Positions 7,966-16,295 of a stretch of DNA of 64,000 bases are shown here, piece after piece (within the stretch, counting starts at the first letter, position 1; each line of letters begins with the position of its first letter). The notes beneath the pieces are model-generated. The model searched no databases. It was not told where the DNA came from and was given only the letters and a program-made list of their open reading frames with translations. Position numbers and translations under genes: made by a program. The DNA comes from an uncultured Microbulbifer sp. (GTDB taxonomy: Bacteria; Pseudomonadota; Gammaproteobacteria; Pseudomonadales; Cellvibrionaceae), in assembly GCF_947504145.1 (NCBI RefSeq), contig NZ_CANNGQ010000004.1:527954-591953 (forward strand), given 5' to 3'.

Positions 7966-9546
7966 TCAGCTGTTTACCAGGGGCAGCACTTCGCTCTCGG
8001 TTTGCTCGGCTTTACTCAGGTTCTCTCCCAGCACTCGCGCAATCCATGCCGCGACACCGGCACCGATCAACAGCGCAGTCTGCATGCCGACCACCTGATG
8101 GAAACCGTTCTGCCACATTTCTGTCATGCGATCGCCGAACATAATCCAGTCGGCAAGTACCGTGGCGACAAACAGTGCGGCGGTGGCCCACAGGGTAAGC
8201 CGCAGGAAGTGGCGCTTGTGCGGCACCACGAAGGCGGCAATCACTGTCAGCGCCAGCAGTGCGCCGAAGCTGTATGCGAGCCAGTCGCCGCGGGCGGCGA
8301 GCCCCAGCGGCAGGATGCGCTCCAGCAGGAAGCCGCCGGCTGTTGCCAGCACCACACCTGCGCAGCCGCCGAGGGTAAGGTTGGCTACCAGGCGGAGACT
8401 GCGGGGGCTGACGTTTTTCTGTAGCGCCCGTTTATCCAACCACAGCAGGTTGCCCACCACGATCATGCCGGCGACGGCGAGACCAAGCAGCAAGTAGAGA
8501 ATGCGCAGATCGACACCGGCAAAATTGCCGAAGTGCAGGGCCACCACGGTATCCAGACCGCTGCGCACCGCATTTTTGTTTTCGCTGTCCAGTTGCCCGA
8601 TCAGGCTGCCATCGCGTACCTGATAGTAGTGTTCCACCACCTGGGCAAAGCGGCTTTCGTCCGCAGCGTAAGTCTGCATCACCGCATTTTCATCGCCGTA
8701 ATTGTAAAAGCGCATCATCATTACCGGCGCGCCGGTGCGTTCGCCGAGCGTGCGTGCGTAATCGTAGGCGGGTTGCATGTCCAGCGGATTGCCGGATGGT
8801 TTTTCGGTGACCATGGTGTAGCCGGCATCTTTCAGCATGGCGTTCTGGTCGCCCTCATACTGGAACACCGCGAACGCGATCTGGAACACCAGGGAAATAT
8901 TGAAGATCACCCCGGTAATTGCGTACATCAATCCGAACGGTAGGCTCATTACCCCGATCACGTTGTGCATATCGAGTTTTTTGTTGCGCTTGCTGTCGTT
9001 GCGATACAGGAAGAAGTTACCAATCAGTTTGCGCGCGTGAATGTAGACCCCGGTAAACATCAGCACCAGGAAAATCAGCGTGACCACGCCCACCAGATAC
9101 ATGCCTCCGGGCAGGCGCAGGTCGTAGTGTAGGTGCAGCAGAAAATCGGCGAGATAAAAATCACCCGGTTGCGCCAGGGTTTCTCCGGTTTTCGGATTCA
9201 CCAGCAACTGCGCGTATTCTTCCGGCCCGGTATACCCTTCCGCGGGTTTCAGGTCGATATAAATCTGGTGGTAGGGATGATGGTCGTCAGCCAGAACTAC
9301 TGTGAGGTGCTCTTCGTTATTGAGCTCGTACTTTTCCAGCTTCTGCGCAACGATGTTTTCAATGGGAATATCCGGTGCGTCCTTGTCGATGGCGAAGTGC
9401 GGCACCTGCGCCCAGGCCTGGATCTCGTGGTGGAACAGCACCACCGAACCGGCCCAGAACACGATAAACAGCGCGACGGAAATGATCACACCGAGCCAGC
9501 TGTGGGCTTCGATCAGATTTTTGACACCGGCGTTCTTGTCACTCAT
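7966..9546 (-). CDS. PepSY-associated transmembrane protein, probable siderophore ferric reductase component
   Basis: 526 residues from the ATG at 9546 (MSDKNAGVKN). The frame stays open upstream to 9708, but that extension looks non-coding and overlaps the upstream gene. An N-terminal membrane helix follows the HSWLG motif typical of PepSY_TM proteins, then a periplasmic PepSY region, paired helices around the VITLIFLVLMFTGVYIHARK-like segment, another periplasmic region (HFGNFAG), and several C-terminal helices. Such proteins sit next to siderophore receptors and are thought to assist iron release or reduction in the periplasm or inner membrane. It is the last gene of a three-gene operon behind a Fur-box-like site. 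Confidence 0.85.
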   Translation of the reverse strand: MSDKNAGVKNLIEAHSWLGVIISVALFIVFWAGSVVLFHHEIQAWAQVPHFAIDKDAPDIPIENIVAQKLEKYELNNEEHLTVVLADDHHPYHQIYIDLKPAEGYTGPEEYAQLLVNPKTGETLAQPGDFYLADFLLHLHYDLRLPGGMYLVGVVTLIFLVLMFTGVYIHARKLIGNFFLYRNDSKRNKKLDMHNVIGVMSLPFGLMYAITGVIFNISLVFQIAFAVFQYEGDQNAMLKDAGYTMVTEKPSGNPLDMQPAYDYARTLGERTGAPVMMMRFYNYGDENAVMQTYAADESRFAQVVEHYYQVRDGSLIGQLDSENKNAVRSGLDTVVALHFGNFAGVDLRILYLLLGLAVAGMIVVGNLLWLDKRALQKNVSPRSLRLVANLTLGGCAGVVLATAGGFLLERILPLGLAARGDWLAYSFGALLALTVIAAFVVPHKRHFLRLTLWATAALFVATVLADWIMFGDRMTEMWQNGFHQVVGMQTALLIGAGVAAWIARVLGENLSKAEQTESEVLPLVNS

Positions 9547-9584
9547 GGGTTGTGTATCTCTAAAAGGGTTCTCACGGCGGGCGG

Positions 9585-9839
9585 TCAGATGCCGGTGTAC
9601 AGCACAACACCGTTCAGCGCGGCGGAAACCGCCAGCAGCTTGAGACAGTTCAGGCTGGCGCGCTTCACCGAGCTTTCGTAGTAGAAGTAGGTCATGGCGG
9701 CGGCCCACAACACAAAGGCCAGTAGAAGGCCGGTCAGCAGGCGCGTATCCACAGCCATTGGCAGCAATTTCAGGTTCAGCACCAGGCTGGTGGAAACGAG
9801 CAGTCCGAGAAAAAATCCCGCGAGTGATTTAGGCCACAT
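9585..9839 (-). CDS. Small membrane protein, DUF3649-like
   Basis: 84 residues, almost entirely hydrophobic, with about three membrane segments (LAGFFLGLLVSTSLVL, LLTGLLLAFVLWAAAMTYFY and the C-terminal part). Position between a DUF3325 protein and a PepSY protein matches the common DUF3325-DUF3649-PepSY order in bacterial siderophore loci, and the sequence is compatible with DUF3649. Its exact role in that family is unknown. The neighbouring upstream gene ends immediately before it, indicating co-translation. Confidence 0.7.
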   Translation of the reverse strand: MWPKSLAGFFLGLLVSTSLVLNLKLLPMAVDTRLLTGLLLAFVLWAAAMTYFYYESSVKRASLNCLKLLAVSAALNGVVLYTGI

Positions 9840-10166
9840 TTATCCAGTCACCATGATGAGGGAAAAAAGAACCAGGCCCACAGAGCCCACCAGAACAGGT
9901 CGCCCGGCCAGATGTGCAGAAGCCAGCACCAGGCCGATCCAAAGACACATCACCAGCGTCAGCACCAGCAATACTGCGGAAACCGCGGGGTAAACACCCG
10001 CCAGAAGCACACACGCCAGTACCTGGCTGCTGGCAAACAGGGCCCAGGCGGGTTTGCGCGGAACCGGGTTACCCAGCAGGCGCTGTCGCGCCGAGGCCAG
10101 ATAGGTGATCAGGCAGCCACTAAAAATCAGTGTGGCGGCGAGAAGTTTGATCAGGGAGTCAGTCAT
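9840..10166 (-). CDS. DUF3325-like inner-membrane protein of iron-uptake operon
   Basis: 108 residues from ATG 10166 (MTDSLIKLLA). The frame extends to 10295, but that part carries the Fur-box-like site and is unlikely to be coding. Three to four hydrophobic helices and a basic loop (ASARQRLLGNPVPRKPAW) match the DUF3325 pattern. It is the first gene of the iron-responsive operon; the next gene starts directly after its stop. Confidence 0.72.
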   Translation of the reverse strand: MTDSLIKLLAATLIFSGCLITYLASARQRLLGNPVPRKPAWALFASSQVLACVLLAGVYPAVSAVLLVLTLVMCLWIGLVLASAHLAGRPVLVGSVGLVLFSLIMVTG

Positions 10167-10189
10167 GGTGCTGCCTGCAAATAAACTTT

Positions 10190-10208
10190 GCGAATCATTC
10201 TCATTCGA
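10190..10208. promoter_or_regulatory. Fur-box-like site between divergent iron genes
   Basis: GCGAATCATTCTCATTCGA matches the 19-base Fur consensus at about 11 positions, including the AAT/ATT core on both sides. It lies 24 bases upstream of the DUF3325 start and about 195 bases upstream of the divergent TonB receptor start, so it is best placed to repress the leftward operon when iron is plentiful. Confidence 0.6.
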
Positions 10209-10404
10209 TTTATCAAATGATACCATTGTGCCGGTTTCTCCCCAACAACTAGGCAGAAAAACTTTTAACTTCGGCGAAATGGCGATAAATCGCACAACCC
10301 AGCCAGCCCGAAGTTAAACACAACGTCAGTCCTCCAAGAATAATGTCCCCTGTTGTTGCGGTTTATTGGTTTCTGGTTCTAAGAAAATACGATTGGAGTT
10401 AATG

Positions 10405-12726
10405 ATGTCAGCAAGGAAATTTGTTCGTCACCCGCTGTGCCGCGCGGTGGCGTTGAGCGCCGCGTCCGGTGTTGTCTTTTCCGCTTCCTCGTTCGCCCAG
10501 AGCGACGCGCCGGAAACCGTCGGTCTCGAAGAGGTTTTGGTGGTGGGCCAGAAAACCGAGCGCTCACTGCAGGATACGGTCACCAGTGTAAAGGTGGTGA
10601 CGGCAACGGATATCAAAGAGCAGAACATCAACGGCTTGTACGATGTTCTGGAGCGTACCCCTAACGTCACCAGCACCCCCGGCCGCGGCTTTACCATTCG
10701 CGGTATCGATGCGTTCAACGTGTCCGGCGGTGGCAACAGCTTCCTTACCAGTGTGTATTCCGACGGCGCGGTACTGCCGTATCGCATGATTCAGAAAGGC
10801 GGTTTCTCCACCTGGGATGTACAGCAGGTGGAAGTTCTGCGCGGACCCCAGTCCACCTTGCAGGGGCGCAACGCGCTGGCCGGTGCTGTGGTGATGAATA
10901 CTGTCGACCCGACCTACGACTGGACCTTCCGCGGCCGCCTCGGTGTGGGTGAAGAGGGCCGACAGGAATCCGCGGTCGCCTTCGGTGGCGCGATCATTGA
11001 AGACCAGCTGGCGTTCCGACTCGCCGCGGAAGACCGCAGCTTCGACGGCTATATCCCCAACATCACCCGCGGTGAAAACAGCAACTACGAAAATGATCAG
11101 ACCCTGCGCCTGAAGTTGCTGTACGAGCCCGCCGCCCTGCCGGACCTGAGCGCCCTTCTCACCCTGACCACTGGCGAAACCGAGCAGGGGGTAAAATGGA
11201 TCAACCCGTCGGAAGATCCGTTTGAAAACCAGCAGACCACCTTCAACGACCCGACCTTCGAGTACACCGATACGGATATGGCGGTCCTGAAGCTGACCTA
11301 CGAGCTGAACCCGCACTGGAGCATCACCTCCAGTACCGCCTACAGCGATTCCAATTACGGCTATGAATGGGATGGCGATGCCTCCGAGGTCGCCGGTGCG
11401 ACCCAGTACGATGATCGCGTCGATCAGACCCTGAGCCAGGAAGTGCTGTTCAATTTTGACTACGAGCGCGTTACCGGTGTGATTGGTGGTTATTACTCGG
11501 ACCTCGAAGTGCGCGACGTCTACGAAGGCAACCGCCTGCTGTCGTTCCTCGAACTGGGGATTACCCCGGAAATCATTGCCGCGCAGTTCGGTGTACCGGT
11601 GGAGTCCGCCGCTGGACTCCTGTCTCTGTACGGCAACTTCAACCCGGCCCAGGTCAACAGTGACGGCTTTCTGGATCAGTACGTTGAGAGCGCGGCGATA
11701 TTTGCCGACGTGACCTATTCTGTCACCGACCAGCTCGACCTGACTGCCGGTCTGCGCTATGACCGCGAGACCCAGGCCAACGAAGGCGAAGACCTGTTCA
11801 CCATCGTCAACACTGACGCTATGCCGAACCCCGCCGACTTTGATCCAGTCACCGGTTTTTATGTAGATACCTTCAACAATTACATCCTCGGCTTTGCGGC
11901 TGCTGCGTCCGGCGTCGAACCCCGTGTCGAGCGCGAGTTTGAAGAAGTGCTGCCGAAAGTCGGTGCCACCTGGCACTGGACCCCGGATATGTCCACCAAC
12001 TTTACCGTGCAAAAGGGTTACCGCTCCGGTGGGGTCGGCACCAACGTGGCGCGCGGCGAAACCTTTGTGTACGACGCCGAATACACCTGGAACTACGAAC
12101 TGGCTTTCCGCTCCCTGTGGCTCGACGGCCGCCTGTTGGCCAACGCCAACCTGTACCAGGTGGATTGGCAAGACCAGCAGGTAGCCTCTCAGCTGAGCAC
12201 CAACCAGTTTGACAGTGAAACCGTGAATAGCGGCGAATCCAGCGTGCGCGGTTTCGAGGTCGAGCTGGCCTATCAGATCACTCCGCAGTGGCAGGGCTTT
12301 GCCGGTGTTGGTATCAGTGATACCGAATTCACCGAGTTCGAAATCGTACAGCCCGGCCAGACCTTCGACCTGTCCGGCCGCGCCTTCGCCGGCGCCCCGG
12401 ACTCCACCGCCAACCTCGGCGTCACCTATCGCGGCGACCAGGGTATCGTGTTCAATGCCAACGCCAATTACCAGGGTGAGGCCCAGGCGGTGGTGAATCC
12501 CTATGTGCGAAACCTGCCGGAAGATGACCCCCGCTACGATCCGAAAAGCGATGCGCGTTGGGTTGTAAACCTGCGCGGCGGATATGAATGGGAAAACTTC
12601 GCCACCTACCTGACGGTGACCAACCTGTTCGATGAAGAATACATCGTGCAACCGGACGACGGCGGTTACTCCACCACCCTCGGCCAACCGCGTCTGGCCA
12701 CTCTGCGTATGGAAGCGAATTTCTAA
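10405..12726 (+). CDS. TonB-dependent receptor, siderophore type
   Basis: 773 residues from ATG 10405, chosen because GGAG at 10395-10398 gives 6-base spacing; ATG 10402 and an open frame from 10366 are alternatives. Signal peptide (ALSAASGVVFSASSFAQS), TonB-box-like LEEVLVVGQK, plug domain with TIRGIDAFNVSGGG and VEVLRGPQSTLQGRN, then a beta-barrel ending in LRMEANF. The RGPQSTLQGRN signature is typical of the plug of many TonB receptors. Divergent orientation to a DUF3325/PepSY operon with a Fur-like box suggests ferric-siderophore uptake. The cognate chelate cannot be deduced. Confidence 0.88.
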   Translation: MSARKFVRHPLCRAVALSAASGVVFSASSFAQSDAPETVGLEEVLVVGQKTERSLQDTVTSVKVVTATDIKEQNINGLYDVLERTPNVTSTPGRGFTIRGIDAFNVSGGGNSFLTSVYSDGAVLPYRMIQKGGFSTWDVQQVEVLRGPQSTLQGRNALAGAVVMNTVDPTYDWTFRGRLGVGEEGRQESAVAFGGAIIEDQLAFRLAAEDRSFDGYIPNITRGENSNYENDQTLRLKLLYEPAALPDLSALLTLTTGETEQGVKWINPSEDPFENQQTTFNDPTFEYTDTDMAVLKLTYELNPHWSITSSTAYSDSNYGYEWDGDASEVAGATQYDDRVDQTLSQEVLFNFDYERVTGVIGGYYSDLEVRDVYEGNRLLSFLELGITPEIIAAQFGVPVESAAGLLSLYGNFNPAQVNSDGFLDQYVESAAIFADVTYSVTDQLDLTAGLRYDRETQANEGEDLFTIVNTDAMPNPADFDPVTGFYVDTFNNYILGFAAAASGVEPRVEREFEEVLPKVGATWHWTPDMSTNFTVQKGYRSGGVGTNVARGETFVYDAEYTWNYELAFRSLWLDGRLLANANLYQVDWQDQQVASQLSTNQFDSETVNSGESSVRGFEVELAYQITPQWQGFAGVGISDTEFTEFEIVQPGQTFDLSGRAFAGAPDSTANLGVTYRGDQGIVFNANANYQGEAQAVVNPYVRNLPEDDPRYDPKSDARWVVNLRGGYEWENFATYLTVTNLFDEEYIVQPDDGGYSTTLGQPRLATLRMEANF

Positions 12727-12743
12727 CGCGGTTTCCCAAGACC

Positions 12744-12782
12744 AAAAAAAGCCCGGCAGGCGTAAACCTGCCGGGCTTTTTT
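12744..12782. terminator. Bidirectional intrinsic terminator
   Basis: A run of A, then GCCCGGCAGG, a CGTAAA loop, CCTGCCGGGC and a run of T. The 10-bp GC-rich stem with A and T tails works on both strands and ends both the TonB receptor gene and the convergent outer-membrane barrel gene. Confidence 0.92.
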
Positions 12783-12802
12783 GTGGTTGGATCAGCAACG
12801 AT

Positions 12803-13375
12803 TCAGAACATGTACTGAAGAGTCACGTTGGCATAATCGAGGTCGGTGTCGAGCTCGTCGATTTCCGCTGCTGCGCCAATTTCATCGGTTTCAAACTGAA
12901 CCTTGTAACGGCTGTACTCCAGGCGCAGATCCACATTCTGGGTCAGTGCCATTTTCGCGCCGGCGCCGTAGAAGAGTTCGTTGCCATTGGCATCGTCTCC
13001 TGCTCCCAATACGTTGTAGTTTGAGTCCCACCACATCTGCCCGGCGCGGGCGTAGAGACCGAAAGTTTCAGTGACGGGCAGCGTCAGGTTGACGCCGAGG
13101 GTATAGCCATCGGTTTTGGCGCTGGCGAAATCACCACCATATTTTCCGAAATCGATATAGCCGCCCTCGATACCGACAAATTTGTTCAGCTGGGCGCCGA
13201 CCAGCAGTCTGCTGATGTCGTTTTCATCGTTAAACTCTTCTGCATCTCTCGCCTTCATGTAGCCATAAGAAGCACCGACATACAGCCCGCGGTCGTCGTT
13301 TGATGCCGCTTGTGCGGAGATTGCGCTGCCCAGTAACAGGCTGGTGATAGCACTGATTGAAATGGATTTCTTCAT
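12803..13375 (-). CDS. Small outer-membrane beta-barrel protein
   Basis: 190 residues. Signal peptide (about 1-23, cleaved near AQAASN), then alternating amphipathic strands with GLYVGASYGY, LLVGAQLNKFVGIEGGYIDFG and YGAGAKMALTQNVDLRLEYSRY, ending in the C-terminal Phe sorting signal (LQYMF). This is the 8-stranded OmpA/OmpX-like barrel family annotated as porin-family or outer membrane protein beta-barrel. A GAGGAG ribosome site precedes the ATG. No OmpA peptidoglycan domain is attached. Function is structural or unknown. Confidence 0.85.
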   Translation of the reverse strand: MKKSISISAITSLLLGSAISAQAASNDDRGLYVGASYGYMKARDAEEFNDENDISRLLVGAQLNKFVGIEGGYIDFGKYGGDFASAKTDGYTLGVNLTLPVTETFGLYARAGQMWWDSNYNVLGAGDDANGNELFYGAGAKMALTQNVDLRLEYSRYKVQFETDEIGAAAEIDELDTDLDYANVTLQYMF

Positions 13376-13673
13376 GACGTACTCCTCTGTTGTTTCTTAC
13401 CGGCGACAAGGGCCGGCGAAACATCCTGTGTAAAAACCTGTGAGACGTTGTCCGATGTTTTCCTGACTGCGGAAATCATTGGCTATGCTCCCAAGACAGG
13501 AGTCTCGCGTATCGAGTTCAATCGGATGTGGCAGGGTTTGAAAAGCGCCGCGTTTCAGAAATTTTTTCAGGTTTTTTGCAACATTTGTTTTTTTATCCAG
13601 TACATAAATCTGTATCCGTTAAACGACCGTATGAATACCAAACAAGAGATGGTGAAAGTGGTGGAGGTGATGC

Positions 13674-14276
13674 GTGTTTAACCATTTTTTGCAATACCTG
13701 CGGATGTATCTGGTGACCGGCGCATCGCTGCTGATCGCCGGTTGCACCGGCATACCCGAAGGTGTTGATCCGGTGGACAACTTTCAACTCGATCGTTACC
13801 TCGGCAAATGGTATGAAATCGCGCGCCTCGATCATTCCTTTGAGCGTGGTTTGAGCCGGGTGACGGCGGAATACACCCTGCGCGAGGACGGCGGGGTGAA
13901 AGTATTGAACCGGGGCTTTGAGGCGGAGAAAGCCGAGTGGCAGGACGCCGAGGGTAAGGCCTATTTTGTCGGCGCGCCCGATGTGGGCCACCTCAAGGTA
14001 TCTTTCTTCGGGCCTTTTTACGGCTCCTACATCATCTTCGAGCTGGACGACGATTACCGCTACTCAATGATTTCGGGCCCGGACAGGTCCTACCTGTGGC
14101 TGTTGTCGCGTACACCCACGGTGAGTGCGGCAGTGAAGGAGCGGTTTTTGAAGCGTGCCAGCGAACTGGGCTTCCCTACCGACCAGTTGATTTTCGTGGA
14201 GCAGTCCGCGCTCGATGGGGGTAGCGATGCGCGCAACAGTGGCCCGAGCCCAAGTGGTTCGAATGGTAGAGATTGA
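13674..14276 (+). CDS. blc: Outer-membrane lipoprotein lipocalin Blc
   Basis: 200 residues. Lipobox LIAGC near residue 24 and the bacterial lipocalin signature GKWYEIARLDHSFERGL, then the conserved VTAEYTL, NRGF and GPFYGSYIIFELDDDY strands. Bacterial Blc proteins bind lysophospholipids or fatty acids at the outer membrane and are often stress induced. The C-terminal 25 residues beyond the lipocalin fold are Ser/Gly rich and probably disordered. Its stop codon directly abuts the stop of the convergent LysR gene, with no intergenic base. Upstream about 300 bases (13376-13673) hold no other gene. Confidence 0.92.
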   Translation: MFNHFLQYLRMYLVTGASLLIAGCTGIPEGVDPVDNFQLDRYLGKWYEIARLDHSFERGLSRVTAEYTLREDGGVKVLNRGFEAEKAEWQDAEGKAYFVGAPDVGHLKVSFFGPFYGSYIIFELDDDYRYSMISGPDRSYLWLLSRTPTVSAAVKERFLKRASELGFPTDQLIFVEQSALDGGSDARNSGPSPSGSNGRD

Positions 14277-15215
14277 TCACGCCGGAACGGTTTTGGGGGT
14301 CACAAGCCTTTCGAGTTGCTCTCGGGTAGATGCGGCCTGGTGACAGAGCCATTGGACGAAAACCTGCACGGGTTTTCTGCCGCTGGATTGCGGGCGAAGC
14401 TGAAGGTGGTAGCCGTAATGGCTCCAGCGACCTTTTTCCGCGGCAAAGGGCAGCTCGATCTTGCCGGATTCCATTTCGTCGATCAGTAAGCTGACGCCGC
14501 CGAGCAGAACGCCCGCGTGGGAATGCACCCCTTGCAGTCCATGAGTAAGCCGACTGTAGCGCACCCCCCGCTCGGCACCGCTGCTGCGGCCGCCAAACTG
14601 CTTTACCCACCCCGGCCAATTCAGCAACTTGGGGTCTCCACTGGCTTCCAGCAGATGCAGCAGCGGGAAGCCATCCAGTTTTTCCGATTCGGCGATGTGC
14701 TGAATGCGCGCCTTATTTTCCGGTGAGATCAGCGGCAGCTGGTATTCCCTGAACAGCAGTGTATCTGCCTCACCCTCACAGAATTCCACAGTGAGGTCAG
14801 GCTCATTGAGGCCGCTCGGGTCACTTGGCGGGTTGCCGGCGACAAACAATTCGATTTCCGGGTGTTGCTGTGTGAAATATTGTATCCGGGGCCGCAGCCA
14901 GAGGTCCTGCCAATCCGCGTTGCCGGCCACGGTCACCCGGTTGGAATGGGGAATGCGCAGGGTCTCCGCGGCCTGCTGCAAACAGGCAAACCCCTGTGCC
15001 AGCTGCGCCTCGGCCTCCCGTAATTCACTCGATGCAACCAGGCCACTGCTATCGCGAGTTAGCAGCGGGCGGCCGATATATTCCTCCAGGGTGCGGATGC
15101 GCTGGCCGACCGCCGCCGCGGAGATATTCAGTTCCCGCGCGGCCTTTTTCAGGGAGCCGCAGCGAATTGCCGCTTCCAGGGCTTGCAGGCTGTTGAGGTG
15201 AGATAGTCGCGTCAT
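14277..15215 (-). CDS. LysR-family transcriptional regulator, GcvA-like
   Basis: 312 residues. N-terminal winged helix-turn-helix (LNSLQALEAAIRCGSLKKAA to LNISAAAVGQRIRTLEEYIG) of the LysR type, with the AAVGQRIRTLE wording common in GcvA-like regulators, followed by a periplasmic-binding-protein-like effector domain. It is divergent from the DUF4242 gene at 15350, so that gene is the most likely target under usual LysR logic; the effector is unknown. Confidence 0.85.
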   Translation of the reverse strand: MTRLSHLNSLQALEAAIRCGSLKKAARELNISAAAVGQRIRTLEEYIGRPLLTRDSSGLVASSELREAEAQLAQGFACLQQAAETLRIPHSNRVTVAGNADWQDLWLRPRIQYFTQQHPEIELFVAGNPPSDPSGLNEPDLTVEFCEGEADTLLFREYQLPLISPENKARIQHIAESEKLDGFPLLHLLEASGDPKLLNWPGWVKQFGGRSSGAERGVRYSRLTHGLQGVHSHAGVLLGGVSLLIDEMESGKIELPFAAEKGRWSHYGYHLQLRPQSSGRKPVQVFVQWLCHQAASTREQLERLVTPKTVPA

Positions 15216-15349
15216 GGAAAAACAATAAAGAAAATCTTTAGAGGGGTAAAGATTTTACCGCTTGTGGGATGCACGGCGGAGTTCAACAATAAACCTGCAG
15301 CTGCACTTTGAAACGGTCAAAACCCCTCAACCAGTTCAACAGGTGAAAC

Positions 15350-15625
15350 ATGAAAAAATTCATTATCGAACGCGAAATCCCCGGCATTGGTGCCATGTCG
15401 TTAACCGAATTGTGCGGCGCAGCGCGGGCTTCCAACGGTGCGCTGGCGCAACTGGCCCCGCGCATCCAGTGGCAGCACAGCTATGTGGCGGGTGATAAAA
15501 CCTTTTGCATTTATCTGGCGGATGATGAGTCGGTTATCCGCGATCACGCGGAATTGAGTGGCATCCCCGTTTCCACCATTACCGAAGTGAGCCAGGTGAT
15601 CGATCCCACCACCGCGAACAACTGA
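15350..15625 (+). CDS. DUF4242 (nickel-binding-like) small protein
   Basis: 91 residues. The start MKKFIIEREIPGIG and the segment DKTFCIYLADDESVIRDHAE followed by SGIPVSTITEV are characteristic of the DUF4242 family, small ferredoxin-like-fold proteins related to the Streptomyces nickel-responsive SCO4226. It lies divergent from a LysR regulator, which probably controls it. No export signal. Function in gammaproteobacteria is not established. Confidence 0.8.
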   Translation: MKKFIIEREIPGIGAMSLTELCGAARASNGALAQLAPRIQWQHSYVAGDKTFCIYLADDESVIRDHAELSGIPVSTITEVSQVIDPTTANN

Positions 15626-15803
15626 GCCCCAATGGTCGGTGCGGGCTGGCGCAAGGCGTCAATTACTCAGACTCACCGGGGGCCCGCCCGACGAACAGTT
15701 TCCTAACAAATTTCCCATAGAGGTTATCCGCGTCCTCACCATGCGTCCCAAACAGCGTTTCCTATACTGCCTGTAGCTGATGGATTTATAGGCGGGAGGC
15801 GCC

Positions 15804-16292
15804 GTGGGCTCGAGAAATTACAGTGGCGGTCGGCGCCGGTTTCTGCGTACACAGCTGGTGCTGGGAGGTGGGCTGGCGGTATGCCCGGTGGCGCTGCTAC
15901 ACGCGACACCGGAGCAGGTAAAGGACGCGGAGCAGCGCCTCGGCAAGTTCTTCAGTGTCTCCCAGAAACTCCTGAGCCCCCTCCCCCTGAACACCCGGTT
16001 AGACGAACGGGTAGCGATACGCCTGTTGGCGGCTCTCAATAGCGAGTATCCAAGTTTCCCGCAGCAGCTGGACCTGTTCCCGGACAACCCAGGCCCTGGG
16101 GAAATGGACTCGCCAGTGGCGTTGCTCATTGTGTCTGCCTGGTATCTCGGTGTGGTCGGCAAGCAACTGGTGACCTATGAGCGCGCGCTGATGTACCGGT
16201 TGACCGCCGATGTGCTGGTGCCGCGATCCTATTGCGATGGCAAGCCTGGCGCCTGGGCCAGCGCGCCAAAACCGAACCTTGGGAGGGTGTAA
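15804..16292 (+). CDS. Small subunit of membrane-bound FAD-dependent sugar/alcohol dehydrogenase
   Basis: 162 residues from GTG 15804, behind a GGGAGG ribosome site. A twin-arginine-like RRRFLRT motif with a hydrophobic stretch heads the protein, then a helical domain resembling the sorbitol/gluconate dehydrogenase small-subunit family (SAWYLGVVGKQLVTYERALM and a C-terminal PRSYCDGKPGAW). In this family the small subunit carries the Tat signal that exports the large subunit in a folded complex. The next gene starts 3 bases after the stop. Confidence 0.85.
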   Translation: MGSRNYSGGRRRFLRTQLVLGGGLAVCPVALLHATPEQVKDAEQRLGKFFSVSQKLLSPLPLNTRLDERVAIRLLAALNSEYPSFPQQLDLFPDNPGPGEMDSPVALLIVSAWYLGVVGKQLVTYERALMYRLTADVLVPRSYCDGKPGAWASAPKPNLGRV

Positions 16293-16295
16293 CCG

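Noticed and set aside
9547-9708. N-terminal extension of the PepSY gene
   Set aside because: The extension is Arg-rich, overlaps the DUF3649-like gene and precedes a better ATG at 9546.
10564-12798. Very long open frame opposite the second TonB receptor
   Set aside because: It is antisense to a clear receptor gene with signal peptide and plug motifs; high GC in third positions produces such mirror frames.
13376-13673. Short plus-strand frames before the lipocalin gene
   Set aside because: They overlap the lipocalin start or lack ribosome sites and domains; treated as promoter region.
14274-14279. TGATCA at the lipocalin/LysR junction as a regulatory site
   Set aside because: It is simply the two opposing TGA stops meeting with no gap.
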